Source of the DNA: JAGIBJ01 sp032119795
GTDB lineage: Bacteria; Actinomycetota; Thermoleophilia; Solirubrobacterales; Solirubrobacteraceae
DNA length: 64,000 nucleotides
Direction of reading: 5' to 3'
Assembly: GCA_032119795.1 (NCBI GenBank)
Contig: JAUMFO010000004.1
Coordinates: 62,001-126,000, forward strand
This document shows positions 16,077 to 25,387 of this stretch, one piece after another. Under the pieces are notes generated by a model. The model saw only the letters and a list, made by a program, of their open reading frames with translations. It had not been told where the DNA came from and ran no database searches. A program made the position numbers and the translations under genes. Within the stretch, counting starts at the first letter, position 1. Every line of letters begins with the position of its first letter.

Positions 16077-16627
16077 GTGAGCGGAGAGCCTGAATCCACG
16101 CCCGAGCTCGGGGCGGAGCTGCAGCGCCTCAGCGACGCCCTGCACCGCGCCGAGCGCCGAGCAGACGAGCTGGCCGTCGTCGCACGCAAGCAGACGGAGA
16201 TGGCCGACGAACTCCACGCCGAGAACCGTGTCTTGCGCGAGGGAGAGGTGCGCGAGGCCGTTGCACCGCTCGTGCGCGGGCTTGCGCGGCTGGCCGACGA
16301 GATCGGCCAGATCCGGGCTGGCGCCGAGCCCACCGAGGCCGACCTCGTGCACCTGGACCAGCGCGTTGTCGAACTCCTGCACGACGCCGGCGTCACGCCG
16401 CTGTGCCCGTGTCCCGGCGACGCGTTCGACGTGCACGTCCATACCGCCGCGGGTTCGGTCCCAACCGAGGACCCGCTGGAGGATCAGACCATCGTCGGGG
16501 TCCGCAGGCGCGGCCTGATCCGCGACGACGGCCGCCTCGTGCGTCCCGCCGAGGTCGTCGTCTACCGCTTCGACACTCGGACCGACCACCGCGGGAACCC
16601 CACCCACTCGAGCCCCGGAGGGGACCG

Positions 16628-16631
<4 letters not shown>
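16077..16631 (+). CDS. GrpE-like nucleotide exchange factor
   Basis: A 184-residue protein with a long N-terminal coiled coil (ELGAELQRLSDALHRAERRA, then ADELAVVARKQTEMADELHA) and a C-terminal beta domain whose pattern is that of GrpE: GDAFDVHVHTAAGSVPTED, DQTIVGVRRRGLIRDDGRLV, RPAEVVVYRF. GrpE stimulates ADP release from Hsp70. The stop overlaps the start of the Hsp70-like gene by four bases. The start is taken as GTG at 16077, where a TAGGGT -10 sits 8 nt upstream; a longer frame to 15981 reads through the tandem repeat. The CPCP segment before the beta domain is unusual. It is probably a specialised paralogue rather than the housekeeping GrpE, because its partner Hsp70 is shortened. Confidence 0.8.
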
Positions 16632-18249
<1,618 letters not shown>

Positions 18250-18253
<4 letters not shown>

Positions 18254-19428
18254 CGCCGGAGGCCTTCGACGGGTCCGCCTACCGCCGGACGGTGCTCACG
18301 CCGCTGCGCGCCGCGGCTCCCGCAGGCGTCGACGACCTGTTCTGGCTGGGGCACGTGCCCCGCGACGCCGACGACTCGGCGCAGATCGCCGCGCGGCTGA
18401 AGGCCACGAAGGCGTTTCTGCATAAGGAGCGCAGTCGGCCACGCCAGGCAGACGTGGCCGCGGCAGTCTTGCGGGAGTGGCCGCGGGTTGAGGGGGTGCT
18501 CGCCGATCCGGCGGCGCGCGCATCCTTGCGCGCGCGGCTTGGCGATGCGGCTCCGGGCGCCGAGGTCGTTGGTGGGGCCCGCGAGGCAGAGCGGGCCAGC
18601 TTCGCCGCCGATGGGGCCGCTGGGCCGGGGTTGGCGCTGGAGCCGGCAGCGCGGCGACGCCGCCAGGTGTCTACGGCGCTCGGTGAGCTGGCGCGCCTAC
18701 GCGATGAGCCGGAGCTGTCTGAGGATCTCTTCGCGTTTCTCGGGCTGCCGGTGACGGCGACCCGCGAGATGCTGCGGGCTCGCGTCGAGAAGGTTGGTGA
18801 GGTCAACCGCAAGCGTCGGCCGGATCGCGAACGCTCGCTCGTCGACGAACTCCTCATGCATAGCCGCGAGTTGCTCGTCGACGGCGACCCGGCCGACTAT
18901 CGCGCCGGGCTGGTGGCCGACGCCGCGGGCCCGCTGCCGGGGGCGTCGCTGCCGGCTGGTCAGGGCGTCCGCTCAGCCGACGCCGCGCCGACGGCCGCCG
19001 CCACTGCACCGGTGCAGGCCCCGCCAAAGGTCGACACCACGCGACAGGCTCCGGCCGCCAAGGTCGACTACACCCGGCGGCCCAAGCCGCAGCCGCAGCC
19101 GCAGCCAGCGAGCGTTGAGTCGGCTGGCCCCGCGCCTCCCGTGACGGGGCTCATCCTGAGCCGCGAAGGCCAGGGCGGCTTGCGCGTCACGTGGACGTGG
19201 CCAGCCGGCGTGACCGAGGTCGTCGTGGCCACCGGTCCGGCAGGCGGCCCGGATCGTCCCGGCGCGGGCCGCAAAGTCACGAATGCCAAGTACGAGATCG
19301 AGGGTGGCGTGCGGCTCGAGGGCGTCGTGCCCGGCGAACTCGTCACCGTTCACACGGGCCGCCGCGACGCAGCCGGCGTGATGCAGTGGAACGACCCTCG
19401 GCTGGCGACGGGCTCCACGGCGCCGTAG
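18250..19428 (+). CDS. Putative J-like co-chaperone with Fn3-like C-terminus
   Basis: A 392-residue protein with no obvious database-level name. Residues about 155-225 read like a J-domain: LFAFLGLPVTATREML, a basic helix ending NRKRRPD, then SLVDELLMHSRELLVDGDPADYRAG. The essential HPD tripeptide would be RPD. The first 100 residues show a weaker copy of the same pattern (LFWLGHVPRDADDS ... VEGVLADPAARASLRARL). A Pro/Gln-rich linker (about 260-300) leads to an Fn3-like beta domain beginning VTGLILSREGQGGLRVTW. The GTG start overlaps the Hsp70 stop by four bases. The J-like reading is an inference from pattern and from its place after GrpE and Hsp70 genes. Confidence 0.6.
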
Positions 19429-19481
19429 CCGTCGGCGACGGCTAGCTGGCGGGCCCCCGACCGAGGTGCGACGATCGCTCG

Positions 19482-20024
19482 ATGAGTAGCCGACTCGAAG
19501 AGGTCGCCGATGGACTGCTGGCGCTGGCCGGTGATCGGCTCTCCCCCGACGGCGTCGACTTGCCGCGCCACTACCTGCGGGCGGCTCGGTCGATTGCGGA
19601 GACGGAGTTCGCCGCGCACCAGATGGCTGGAGCCGATCCGCTGGTCGAGTCTGACGCGCTGCGCGCCGGCGGCGACGCGAGCTACACGGCAATGGAGGCC
19701 GCCGGCACCCTGTGGGGGTTGGCCGTTCGACTGCGTTCGCGCTGCACGGGCCTGCACGCCGATGAGGCCGCCGAACCACTGCGCCGGATGCTGCTCGAGC
19801 TCGCCAGCGAGGGCCCGGACCACGACCCAGGCCAAGCGGGGCTCGACGCCGCTACCCGGTCGCTCGTGCTGGTGGCGTTCGTCGTCGACATCGCCGAGGA
19901 CAATCCCCTCGCCCTGCGCGACGCCCCGTTTGTTGATCCGGCCGTCAACCAGATCGTCTCCCAAGGCGTGCTGAATCTGCTTCGGCTGGCGGTGGCCTTC
20001 CAAGAGGACGCCGGGCTGCACTAG
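19482..20024 (+). CDS. Hypothetical helical protein after chaperone operon
   Basis: A 180-residue, apparently all-helical protein with no signal peptide or membrane segment (SRLEEVADGLLALAGDRL, YLRAARSIAETEFAAHQMAG, AVNQIVSQGVLNLLRLAVAF). I recognise no family. It lies 53 nt after the J-like gene on the same strand and may be a fourth operon member, although the gap is larger than between the others. The acidic, compact composition would suit an adaptor or chaperone client. It is the last gene before the composite repeat element. Confidence 0.6.
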   Translation: MSSRLEEVADGLLALAGDRLSPDGVDLPRHYLRAARSIAETEFAAHQMAGADPLVESDALRAGGDASYTAMEAAGTLWGLAVRLRSRCTGLHADEAAEPLRRMLLELASEGPDHDPGQAGLDAATRSLVLVAFVVDIAEDNPLALRDAPFVDPAVNQIVSQGVLNLLRLAVAFQEDAGLH

Positions 20025-20059
20025 GGGCGCGCTCGGCGGCTGCTCGGGCGTTTGGGCGG

Positions 20060-20281
20060 TTGGCGGCGGCGGGGCTTGGCGGCTTCTACTGCGTCGGGGT
20101 CCTTGGCGGCGGTGGGACTTGGCGGCCTCTACAGCGACTTGGTCTTTGGCGGCGGTGGAATGGGGATCGCTTCGGGGCCTGGGGGCGTCGGGGCGGCGAA
20201 GGCCGAGCCCGTTCGGCGTCTGGGCTGGTTGGCGGCGGTGGAATGGGGATCGCTGCGGCGTCGGCGGGCGCCGGGCGAGCT
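20060..20281 (-). repeat. Composite element 1, left repeat arm (minus orientation)
   Basis: TTGGCGGCGGTGG-type motifs start at 20060, 20103, 20146 and 20229, spaced 43, 43 and 83 bp. Read on the minus strand this is hairpin core, then one 83-bp unit, then 43-bp units, the same order as the element at 43.2-43.7 kb. The units read as degenerate short peptides in all frames, and neither 43 nor 83 is a multiple of three, so this is not coding. It begins about 35 bp after the stop of the hypothetical protein at 20024. Confidence 0.85.
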
Positions 20282-20736
20282 GGTTGGACCAAATGGGTGC
20301 ACGCCTGTGGTGCCCGGGATGGGTCCAGCCAGGCGGCTGCAACCGCCTGGGGTTGCGGGGTTTGCTCCGCGCGTTGGAGTTACCGGGCGTGCGGAAATTT
20401 CGGCGCGGGGAGCGCTTGGCGGCGCCGTTCTGCCGGGCAGGTGCAACCCCTGCGGGTTGCACTCAGCGAGGCTCGCGCCCCGAACGCCCAAAAACGGCGT
20501 TCCAGACGCGAGGCCCGCGGCGCCGCAACCTCTGAAGGTTGCAGGCGGTTGGGGTTCGCGTTGAACCCGCCGCACGTCCGGCGGGTTCAACGCGAACGCA
20601 GGCGGCGGGCGAGTCATGTCAGGCAACTGCAACCCCAGGAGGTTGCAGTTGGCCCGGTCGAAGCGAACTACGGTCATTTGCGGGTGTTCAGCACCCCCGG
20701 GTGACCGTAGTTCGGGCCGCAACCGCCAGCGGTTGC
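20282..20736. repeat. Composite element 1, hairpin core
   Basis: About 455 bp packed with inverted repeats. GGTTGGACC (20282-20290) pairs with 20322-20330. GCAACC-N6-GGTTGC or close variants stand at 20339-20356, 20525-20542 and 20719-20736. GTGCAACCC / GGGTTGCAC (20441-20462) is a 9-bp stem. CTCGCG-GAACGCC pairs with GGCGTTC-CGCGAG across an AAAAA-containing loop (20472-20512). A perfect 19-bp stem lies at 20554-20597, an 11-bp stem at 20624-20651, and a 13-bp stem with an inner 5-bp hairpin at 20664-20714. The part from 20282 to 20542 is homologous, inverted, to 43231-43387; the rest is unique in the window. Confidence 0.85.
20554..20597. repeat. Perfect 19-bp inverted repeat with 6-nt loop
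   Basis: GTTCGCGTTGAACCCGCCG (20554-20572) is followed by the loop CACGTC and its exact reverse complement (20579-20597). No T-run follows on either strand, so it is not an ordinary intrinsic terminator. It is the strongest stem in the window and lies at the centre of element 1, between convergent genes. Confidence 0.9.
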
Positions 20737-20776
20737 AGCCCGCCCGGCGCCCGCCGACCCCGAAACGATCCCAGTC

Positions 20777-21345
20777 CCACCGCCGCCAGTCAGCTCAGAC
20801 GCCGACCGCGCTCCGCCTTCGCCGCCCGGCGCCCGCCGACCCGAGGCGAACTCAAATCCGCCGCCGCCAACGGCCTAGTCGCCGCCAGCCCGCACCGCCC
20901 TCGGTGCAGAACGCCCGTCGACCCCGAAGCGATCTCAAATCCGCCGCCGCCAACGGCCTAGTCGCCGCCAGCCCGCACCGCCCTCGGTGCAGAACGCCCG
21001 CCGGCCCCGCAGCGATCCCAAATCCGCCGCCGCCAACGGCCCAGACGCCGACCGCGCTCCGCCTTCGCCGCCACGACGCCCCCAGACCCCGAAGCGATCC
21101 CAGATCCACCGCCGCCAACGGCCCAGACGCCGCCAACCCGCACCGCCCTCGGTGCACCACGCCCCCAGACCCCGAAGCGATCCCAGATCCACCGCCGCCA
21201 ACGGCCCAGGCGCCGACAACCCGCACCGCCCTCGGTGCAGAACGCCCGTCGACCCCGAAGCGATCTCAAATCCGCCGCCGCCAACGGCCAAGTCGCCGTA
21301 GCGCCCGCCCAATCCCACCGCCGCCAAGCGGCCAAGTCGCCGAAC
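20777..21345 (+). repeat. Composite element 1, right repeat arm (plus orientation)
   Basis: CCRCCGCCGCCAA-type motifs start at 20777, 20858, 20941, 21024, 21106, 21189, 21272 and about 21314, giving spacings of 81, 83, 83, 82, 83, 83 and 42 bp. The 83-bp unit carries an internal variable half (CGCACCGCCCTCGGTGCA, itself a small inverted repeat, or CGCGCTCCGCCTTCGCCG) and ends CCCCGAAGCGATC. Copies are adjacent with no spacers. The arm is in opposite orientation to the left arm, so the whole element is a giant inverted repeat around the core. It ends about 40 bp before the PadR stop. Confidence 0.85.
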
Positions 21346-21387
21346 CGGCCGCTCAGTTCTGCCGCCGCCACCCGCCGCCACCCGCCT

Positions 21388-21930
21388 CTACTCGGCGAGG
21401 AGCCCCTCGTAGTACTCCAGCCACGCGCGCTCGGCGAGCATCCCGGCGCGCAGCGCCTTCAGCGGCCCCGGTGGCGTCCCCGCAGGGGCCTGCTCTCCGA
21501 AGGCCATCAGTCGCTCGTACTCGGCCATGCGCTCGCGGTGCAGCGGCAGCATCTTCGCGGCGACGGCGCGTTCGTCGGCGCCGAAGAAGACGCCGAGCAG
21601 CGCGGGAATGCGGTATTCCGGCAGCTCGACCGGGGGGTCGGCCAACCAGGAATCCAAGGCCGTCTCACCGGCTGAGGTGATCGAGTACGACTTGCGTCGC
21701 CGCCCGCCGGCCTCCTGCTCCACACGGAGGAGGCCACGACCAACCAGCTTGTCTGGCGCGGCGTAGAGCTGGGAATGCGGGAACTCCCAGAAGTAGCCCA
21801 GGCTGCCGGCGACGCCAGCCTTGAGGTCGTACGGGGTGGCGCTGCCCGCCACACGGACGAGCCCGAGCACGACCACCTCGACGGGGGTGAGCGTGGCAGA
21901 AGAGGGGGTGGGGGAGCTAGGCCTTGACAA
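21388..21930 (-). CDS. PadR-family transcriptional regulator
   Basis: A 180-residue PadR-like repressor. The N-terminal winged helix is LTPVEVVVLGLVRVAGSATP with YDLKAGVAGSLGYFWEFPHS and QLYAAPDKLVGRGLLRVEQE, followed by the wing GGRRRKSYSITSAGETALDSW. The C-terminal dimerisation helices follow (MLPLHRERMAEYERLMAFGE; LKALRAGMLAERAWLEYYEG). PadR proteins usually repress a divergent or adjacent gene and respond to phenolics or other small molecules. It is divergent from the carotenoid oxygenase, with only 51 bp between the chosen starts, so it probably controls that gene and itself. The listed start is a TTG at 21930; a GTG slightly downstream is possible. Confidence 0.88.
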   Translation of the reverse strand: MSRPSSPTPSSATLTPVEVVVLGLVRVAGSATPYDLKAGVAGSLGYFWEFPHSQLYAAPDKLVGRGLLRVEQEAGGRRRKSYSITSAGETALDSWLADPPVELPEYRIPALLGVFFGADERAVAAKMLPLHRERMAEYERLMAFGEQAPAGTPPGPLKALRAGMLAERAWLEYYEGLLAE

Positions 21931-21951
21931 TAGTCTGAATCGGACGATAGG
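21924..21951 (+). promoter_or_regulatory. Promoter of carotenoid oxygenase gene
   Basis: TTGACA (21924-21929) is a consensus -35, and GATAGG (21946-21951) an acceptable -10 after a 16-bp spacer. The predicted start of transcription is near 21958, giving a leader of about 24 nt to the ATG at 21982. The -35 overlaps the proposed TTG start of the divergent PadR gene. It is the best sigma-70-like promoter seen in the window. Confidence 0.6.
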
Positions 21952-21952
21952 T

Positions 21953-21967
21953 TTCGGATGATCCGAA
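21953..21967. promoter_or_regulatory. Palindrome TTCGGAT-G-ATCCGAA, probable PadR operator
   Basis: A perfect 7-1-7 palindrome lies just after the -10 and over the predicted transcription start of the oxygenase gene. A weaker inverted pair, ATAGTC / GACGAT, flanks the spacer (21930-21949). Position and symmetry suit a repressor made by the divergent PadR gene; binding is inferred. Confidence 0.55.
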
Positions 21968-21981
21968 CTGGAGAGTCCCAG

Positions 21982-23466
21982 ATGCTACCTCCGTCATCGA
22001 CCGCCACCACGTCGTCCCCAAGCCGTCCAGCCTCAGCGTCCACGCCGCCGAGTCCTAGCGGGCCCGGCCCGGCGCTCGGCTTCAGCGATCAGCGCAGCGA
22101 GATCGTCGTCGACGCGCTCCCCATCCGCGGCGAGATCCCCGCCTGGTTGACGGGCAGCCTCCTGCGCAACGGACCGGCCCAGTGGGATCTGCAGACGGGA
22201 TCGGTCAACCACTGGTTCGACGGCATGGCGATGCTCCATCGCTTCGCCTTCGACGGTGGCACCGTCTCCTACCGCAACAAGCTCCTGCGCGGAAAGGCCG
22301 CGACGGCCTACGAGCGCGACGGCAAGCTCTCCTACCGCGAGTTCGCCAGCGACCCGTGCAAATCGACGTTTGGCCGCGTCATGAGCATGTTCGACCCGTC
22401 GATCACCGACAACGGTGCCGTGAACATCTCCCGCGTCGCCGGGAAGTGGTTGGCGATCACGGAGTCGCCGATGGCCGTCGAGTTCGATCCTGAGACCCTC
22501 GAGACGCTCGGTGCTCACCAGCGCGCCAAGGGCGCACGCGTGCCGATCGCCCACGAGCACGTCGATTCCTCCACCGGCGAGATCTACGGGCTGCGGATCG
22601 CGTTCGGGCGCAAGTCGTTCTACGAGATCACCGCGACCGAGCGCATCACCGGAGCCGAGCGGCTCGTCGCCCGCGTGCCCGTCAGTCACCCCGCCTACCA
22701 GCACTCCTTCGCGCTGACGGATCGCTACGCGATCGTCGGCGAGCATCCCCTCGTGGTAAATCCGCTGCGCCTGGCGTTTTCCGGCAAGCCGTTTATTGAG
22801 AACTTCCGGTGGGAGCCCGAACGCGGCACGACCTTCACGGCAATCGACCGCAAGACGGGGGCGATCGCCGGCGTGTGGAAGGCGCCGGCCAGCTTCTGCT
22901 TCCACCACGTCAACGCCTTCGATGACGCGGACGGCTCGACCGTCATCGATCTCTGCACCTTCTCCGACGCATCGATCGTGGAGGCACTCTCGCTCGAGCA
23001 CCGGCGCGCCGGCGACCCCGCCCCGGACGCCACGCTGCGGCGCTACCGCCTGCGAGAAGGCGCGACCGACGCGATCGATGAGCCAATGGTGCACGCGGCG
23101 ATGGAACTGCCGCGCACCGACGACCGCTGGAACCGGCGCTCGCACCGCCATGTCTGGGGTGTCGGGGTTGGCGACGGCGACGGTGCGGAGTTCCTCGACC
23201 GACTCATCCGCGTCGACGTGTCGGCCGGCGAGGTGGTCGAGTGGCACGAACCCGGTTCCTTCCCCGGGGAGCCGGTGTTCGTGCCCCGCCCCGGTGGGTC
23301 TGAGGAGGGTGACGGCGTCGTCCTCTCGGTCGTCCTCGAGCCAGCCCGCGGGGTGTCGTCGGTGCTCGTGCTCGACGCCGTCTCAATGACGGAGCTCGGC
23401 CGCGCGGAGGTGCCCCAGCACATCCCGTTCGGATTCCACGGCGGCTTCGTGAAGTCGCTCAGCTGA
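21982..23466 (+). CDS. Carotenoid cleavage oxygenase (RPE65/CCO family)
   Basis: A 494-residue non-heme iron dioxygenase that cleaves a double bond in carotenoids or related stilbenes. The family landmarks are present: LLRNGPAQWDL and NHWFDGMAMLHRFAF near the N-terminus, and the iron-ligand histidine contexts IAHEHVDSSTGE, AYQHSFALTD, FCFHHVNAFDD and FGFHGGFV at the C-terminus. Length is normal. A longer frame starts at 21958, but that ATG lies within the operator palindrome; the ATG at 21982 has GGAGAG 9 nt upstream and is preferred. It is monocistronic, divergent from PadR. No carotenoid biosynthesis gene is in the window, so the substrate is unknown. Confidence 0.93.
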   Translation: MLPPSSTATTSSPSRPASASTPPSPSGPGPALGFSDQRSEIVVDALPIRGEIPAWLTGSLLRNGPAQWDLQTGSVNHWFDGMAMLHRFAFDGGTVSYRNKLLRGKAATAYERDGKLSYREFASDPCKSTFGRVMSMFDPSITDNGAVNISRVAGKWLAITESPMAVEFDPETLETLGAHQRAKGARVPIAHEHVDSSTGEIYGLRIAFGRKSFYEITATERITGAERLVARVPVSHPAYQHSFALTDRYAIVGEHPLVVNPLRLAFSGKPFIENFRWEPERGTTFTAIDRKTGAIAGVWKAPASFCFHHVNAFDDADGSTVIDLCTFSDASIVEALSLEHRRAGDPAPDATLRRYRLREGATDAIDEPMVHAAMELPRTDDRWNRRSHRHVWGVGVGDGDGAEFLDRLIRVDVSAGEVVEWHEPGSFPGEPVFVPRPGGSEEGDGVVLSVVLEPARGVSSVLVLDAVSMTELGRAEVPQHIPFGFHGGFVKSLS

Positions 23467-23658
23467 GCCGAGCGGTTCGGCGCGCGTCTGCCGCCGGGCC
23501 TCAACTTCTTGCGAGTTCCTTACAGCGAGCCCCGAAACGCCCCGGAACCGGCGTCTCCGACCATTCCGATCGGATAAAACCTTGGCGGGGGCGAGGTGGC
23601 GCGAGTGCGCCCAGAGTCTTCGACGTACCTGACCTGAGACGCGCAAGCTGGAGGCGCT

Positions 23659-24609
23659 TTGCTGGAAGACCTGTTCACCGGGACCACGGGCGCATGGGTG
23701 GGGCTCGTCCTCGCCATCGCGGTCTTGCTCTTCTTTGACCTCCTGATCCTCCGTGGTCGCGGGGGAGAGATGACGACGCGCCAGGCGGCGGTGACCAGCG
23801 TCGTCTGGGTCGCGATCTCGCTGGTCTTCGCTGGCGTGCTCTTCGCCTTGGGCACTCGCGAACAGGCCGAGGCCTACCTCGCCGGCTACATCGTCGAGAA
23901 GAGCCTCTCGCTCGACAACGTCTTCGTCTTCCTGATCGTCTTCGGGGCCTTCGCGATCCCGGAGATCCGGCGTGCACGGCTGCTGACCTACGGCATCCTG
24001 CTGGCGCTCGTCCTGCGCTTGTTCTTCATCCTGGCCGGCGCCGCGGCGCTGAAAGAGGCGTCGTGGCTCAGCATTCCCTTCGGCCTCTTCCTGCTCTGGA
24101 CGGGCTGGAAGCTTTGGCAGGACCGCCACGGCGAAGGCAGCGAGGAGAAGCTCGTCGAGGGCGTGCGTGCTCGCCTACGGGTCGCCGACGGGGACTTTGG
24201 CGACCGGCTATCCACGAAGATCGACGGCAAGCGGGTTCTGACTGCGGCCGGCGCCACGCTCGTGGCGATCGCGATCGTCGACATCATCTTCGCGGTCGAC
24301 TCCGTGCCTGCGATCTTGGCGATCACGACGGACACGTACGTCGTGTTCGCGGCCAACGCGTTCGCACTGCTGGGTCTGCGGCCGCTGTTCTTCCTTGTGG
24401 CCGATCTGGTGGAGCGCCTCTACTACCTCAAGGCCGCGCTCGCGATCCTCCTGGTGTTCATCGCCGCCAAGATGCTGCTCTCGGAGGTGGTCGGCAAGAT
24501 CGGGCCGGTCTACTCGCTCTCCGGCGTGGTGCTCATTCTCGGCACCGGCGTCATTGCGTCGCTCGTGCGTGATCGTCGTCGGCGCCGGTCTTCGACGACG
24601 ACGGTGTGA
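23659..24609 (+). CDS. TerC-family integral membrane protein
   Basis: A 316-residue TerC/Alx-type protein with about nine membrane helices. Conserved acidic signatures are visible: YIVEKSLSLDNVFVFLIVFGAF (helix 3, with the essential E-x6-DN pattern) and VDIIFAVDSVPAILAIT in the second half. A charged cytoplasmic loop (WQDRHGEGSEEKLVEGVRAR) separates the two halves. Family members move or handle Mn2+ and anchor Ter complexes. Start: a TTG at 23659 with GGAGG 6 nt before it. I looked for a yybP-ykoY manganese riboswitch in the 192-nt leader and could not see one. It is the first gene of a long plus-strand Ter cluster; the next gene is a TerD. Confidence 0.92.
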   Translation: MLEDLFTGTTGAWVGLVLAIAVLLFFDLLILRGRGGEMTTRQAAVTSVVWVAISLVFAGVLFALGTREQAEAYLAGYIVEKSLSLDNVFVFLIVFGAFAIPEIRRARLLTYGILLALVLRLFFILAGAAALKEASWLSIPFGLFLLWTGWKLWQDRHGEGSEEKLVEGVRARLRVADGDFGDRLSTKIDGKRVLTAAGATLVAIAIVDIIFAVDSVPAILAITTDTYVVFAANAFALLGLRPLFFLVADLVERLYYLKAALAILLVFIAAKMLLSEVVGKIGPVYSLSGVVLILGTGVIASLVRDRRRRRSSTTTV

Positions 24610-24715
24610 ACCGCTCGTATCCATCCCCGGGCCAACCAACCAGCGTCGCCGACGCTAGGCGATATGGTCGGCCTCGAACCTCGACCCTGCGTTCAAAAGC
24701 AACTGGAGCAAACAC

Positions 24716-25291
24716 ATGGGCGTCTCACTGACCAAGGGCGGCAACGTCTCCCTCACCAAGGAAGCCCCCGGCCTCACGGCGATCATCGTCGGTCTCGGCT
24801 GGGATACCCGCACGACGGACGGCACCGACTTCGACCTCGACGCGTCGGCCATCCTGCTGAACAACACCGATAAGGCCGTCTCCGACGGGCACTTCGTGTT
24901 CTTCAACAACCTCAAGTCGCCCGACGGCTCCGTCGAGCACACCGGAGATAACCTCACCGGCGAGGGCGAAGGCGACGACGAGCAGATCAAGATCGATCTC
25001 GCTGGCGTCCCGGCCGAGGTCGAGAAGGTCGTCTTCCCGGTCTCGATCTACGACGCGGAGTCCCGCAGCCAGAGCTTCGGTCAGGTCCGCAACGCGTTCA
25101 TCCGCATCGTGAACCAGGCTGGCGGCACCGAGCTCGCCCGCTACGACCTCTCTGAGGACGCCTCCACCGAGACCGCCATGGTCTTCGGCGAGGTGTACCG
25201 CAACGGCGCCGAGTGGAAGTTCCGCGCCGTCGGCCAGGGCTGGGCGACCGGTCTTGCTGGCATCGCCAAGGACTACGGCGTCAACGTCTAA
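24716..25291 (+). CDS. TerD-family calcium-binding stress protein
   Basis: A canonical 191-residue TerD. It has GVSLTKGGNVSLTKEAPGL at the N-terminus, GLGWDTRTTDGTDFDLDASA as the first acidic calcium-binding region, GDNLTGEGEGDDEQIKIDLA as the second, then FGQVRNAFIRIVN, ELARYDLSEDAS and the C-terminal GEVYRNGAEWKFRAVGQGWA. All acidic residues that coordinate calcium in the family are kept. GGAG lies 9 nt before the ATG. The gene sits between TerC and DUF475, the usual pairing. A small GGGC-TTCG-GCCC stem (25297-25308) follows the stop but has no T-run. Confidence 0.95.
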   Translation: MGVSLTKGGNVSLTKEAPGLTAIIVGLGWDTRTTDGTDFDLDASAILLNNTDKAVSDGHFVFFNNLKSPDGSVEHTGDNLTGEGEGDDEQIKIDLAGVPAEVEKVVFPVSIYDAESRSQSFGQVRNAFIRIVNQAGGTELARYDLSEDASTETAMVFGEVYRNGAEWKFRAVGQGWATGLAGIAKDYGVNV

Positions 25292-25387
25292 ACCTCGGGC
25301 TTCGGCCCACGGCTACCCTCCCCCCAAACCATCCGCTTTCGGGCCGGCTCGTATCCCGAGTCGGCCCGTCGCGCACCAGGACACCCT

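Noticed and set aside
20777..21345. CRISPR array
   Set aside because: Repeats of 83 bp (or 43/44 bp) are adjacent with no unique spacers, repeat copies vary internally, and no cas genes are in the window.
20616..21680. Long plus-strand frame of 354 codons across the repeat arm
   Set aside because: The 83-bp period forces the same DNA to be read in shifting frames, giving Pro/Arg-rich nonsense, and the frame runs antisense into the PadR gene. It is non-coding repeat.
23467..23658. yybP-ykoY manganese riboswitch before TerC
   Set aside because: TerC/Alx genes often carry one, but I could not find the conserved loops or pairing in the 192-nt leader.
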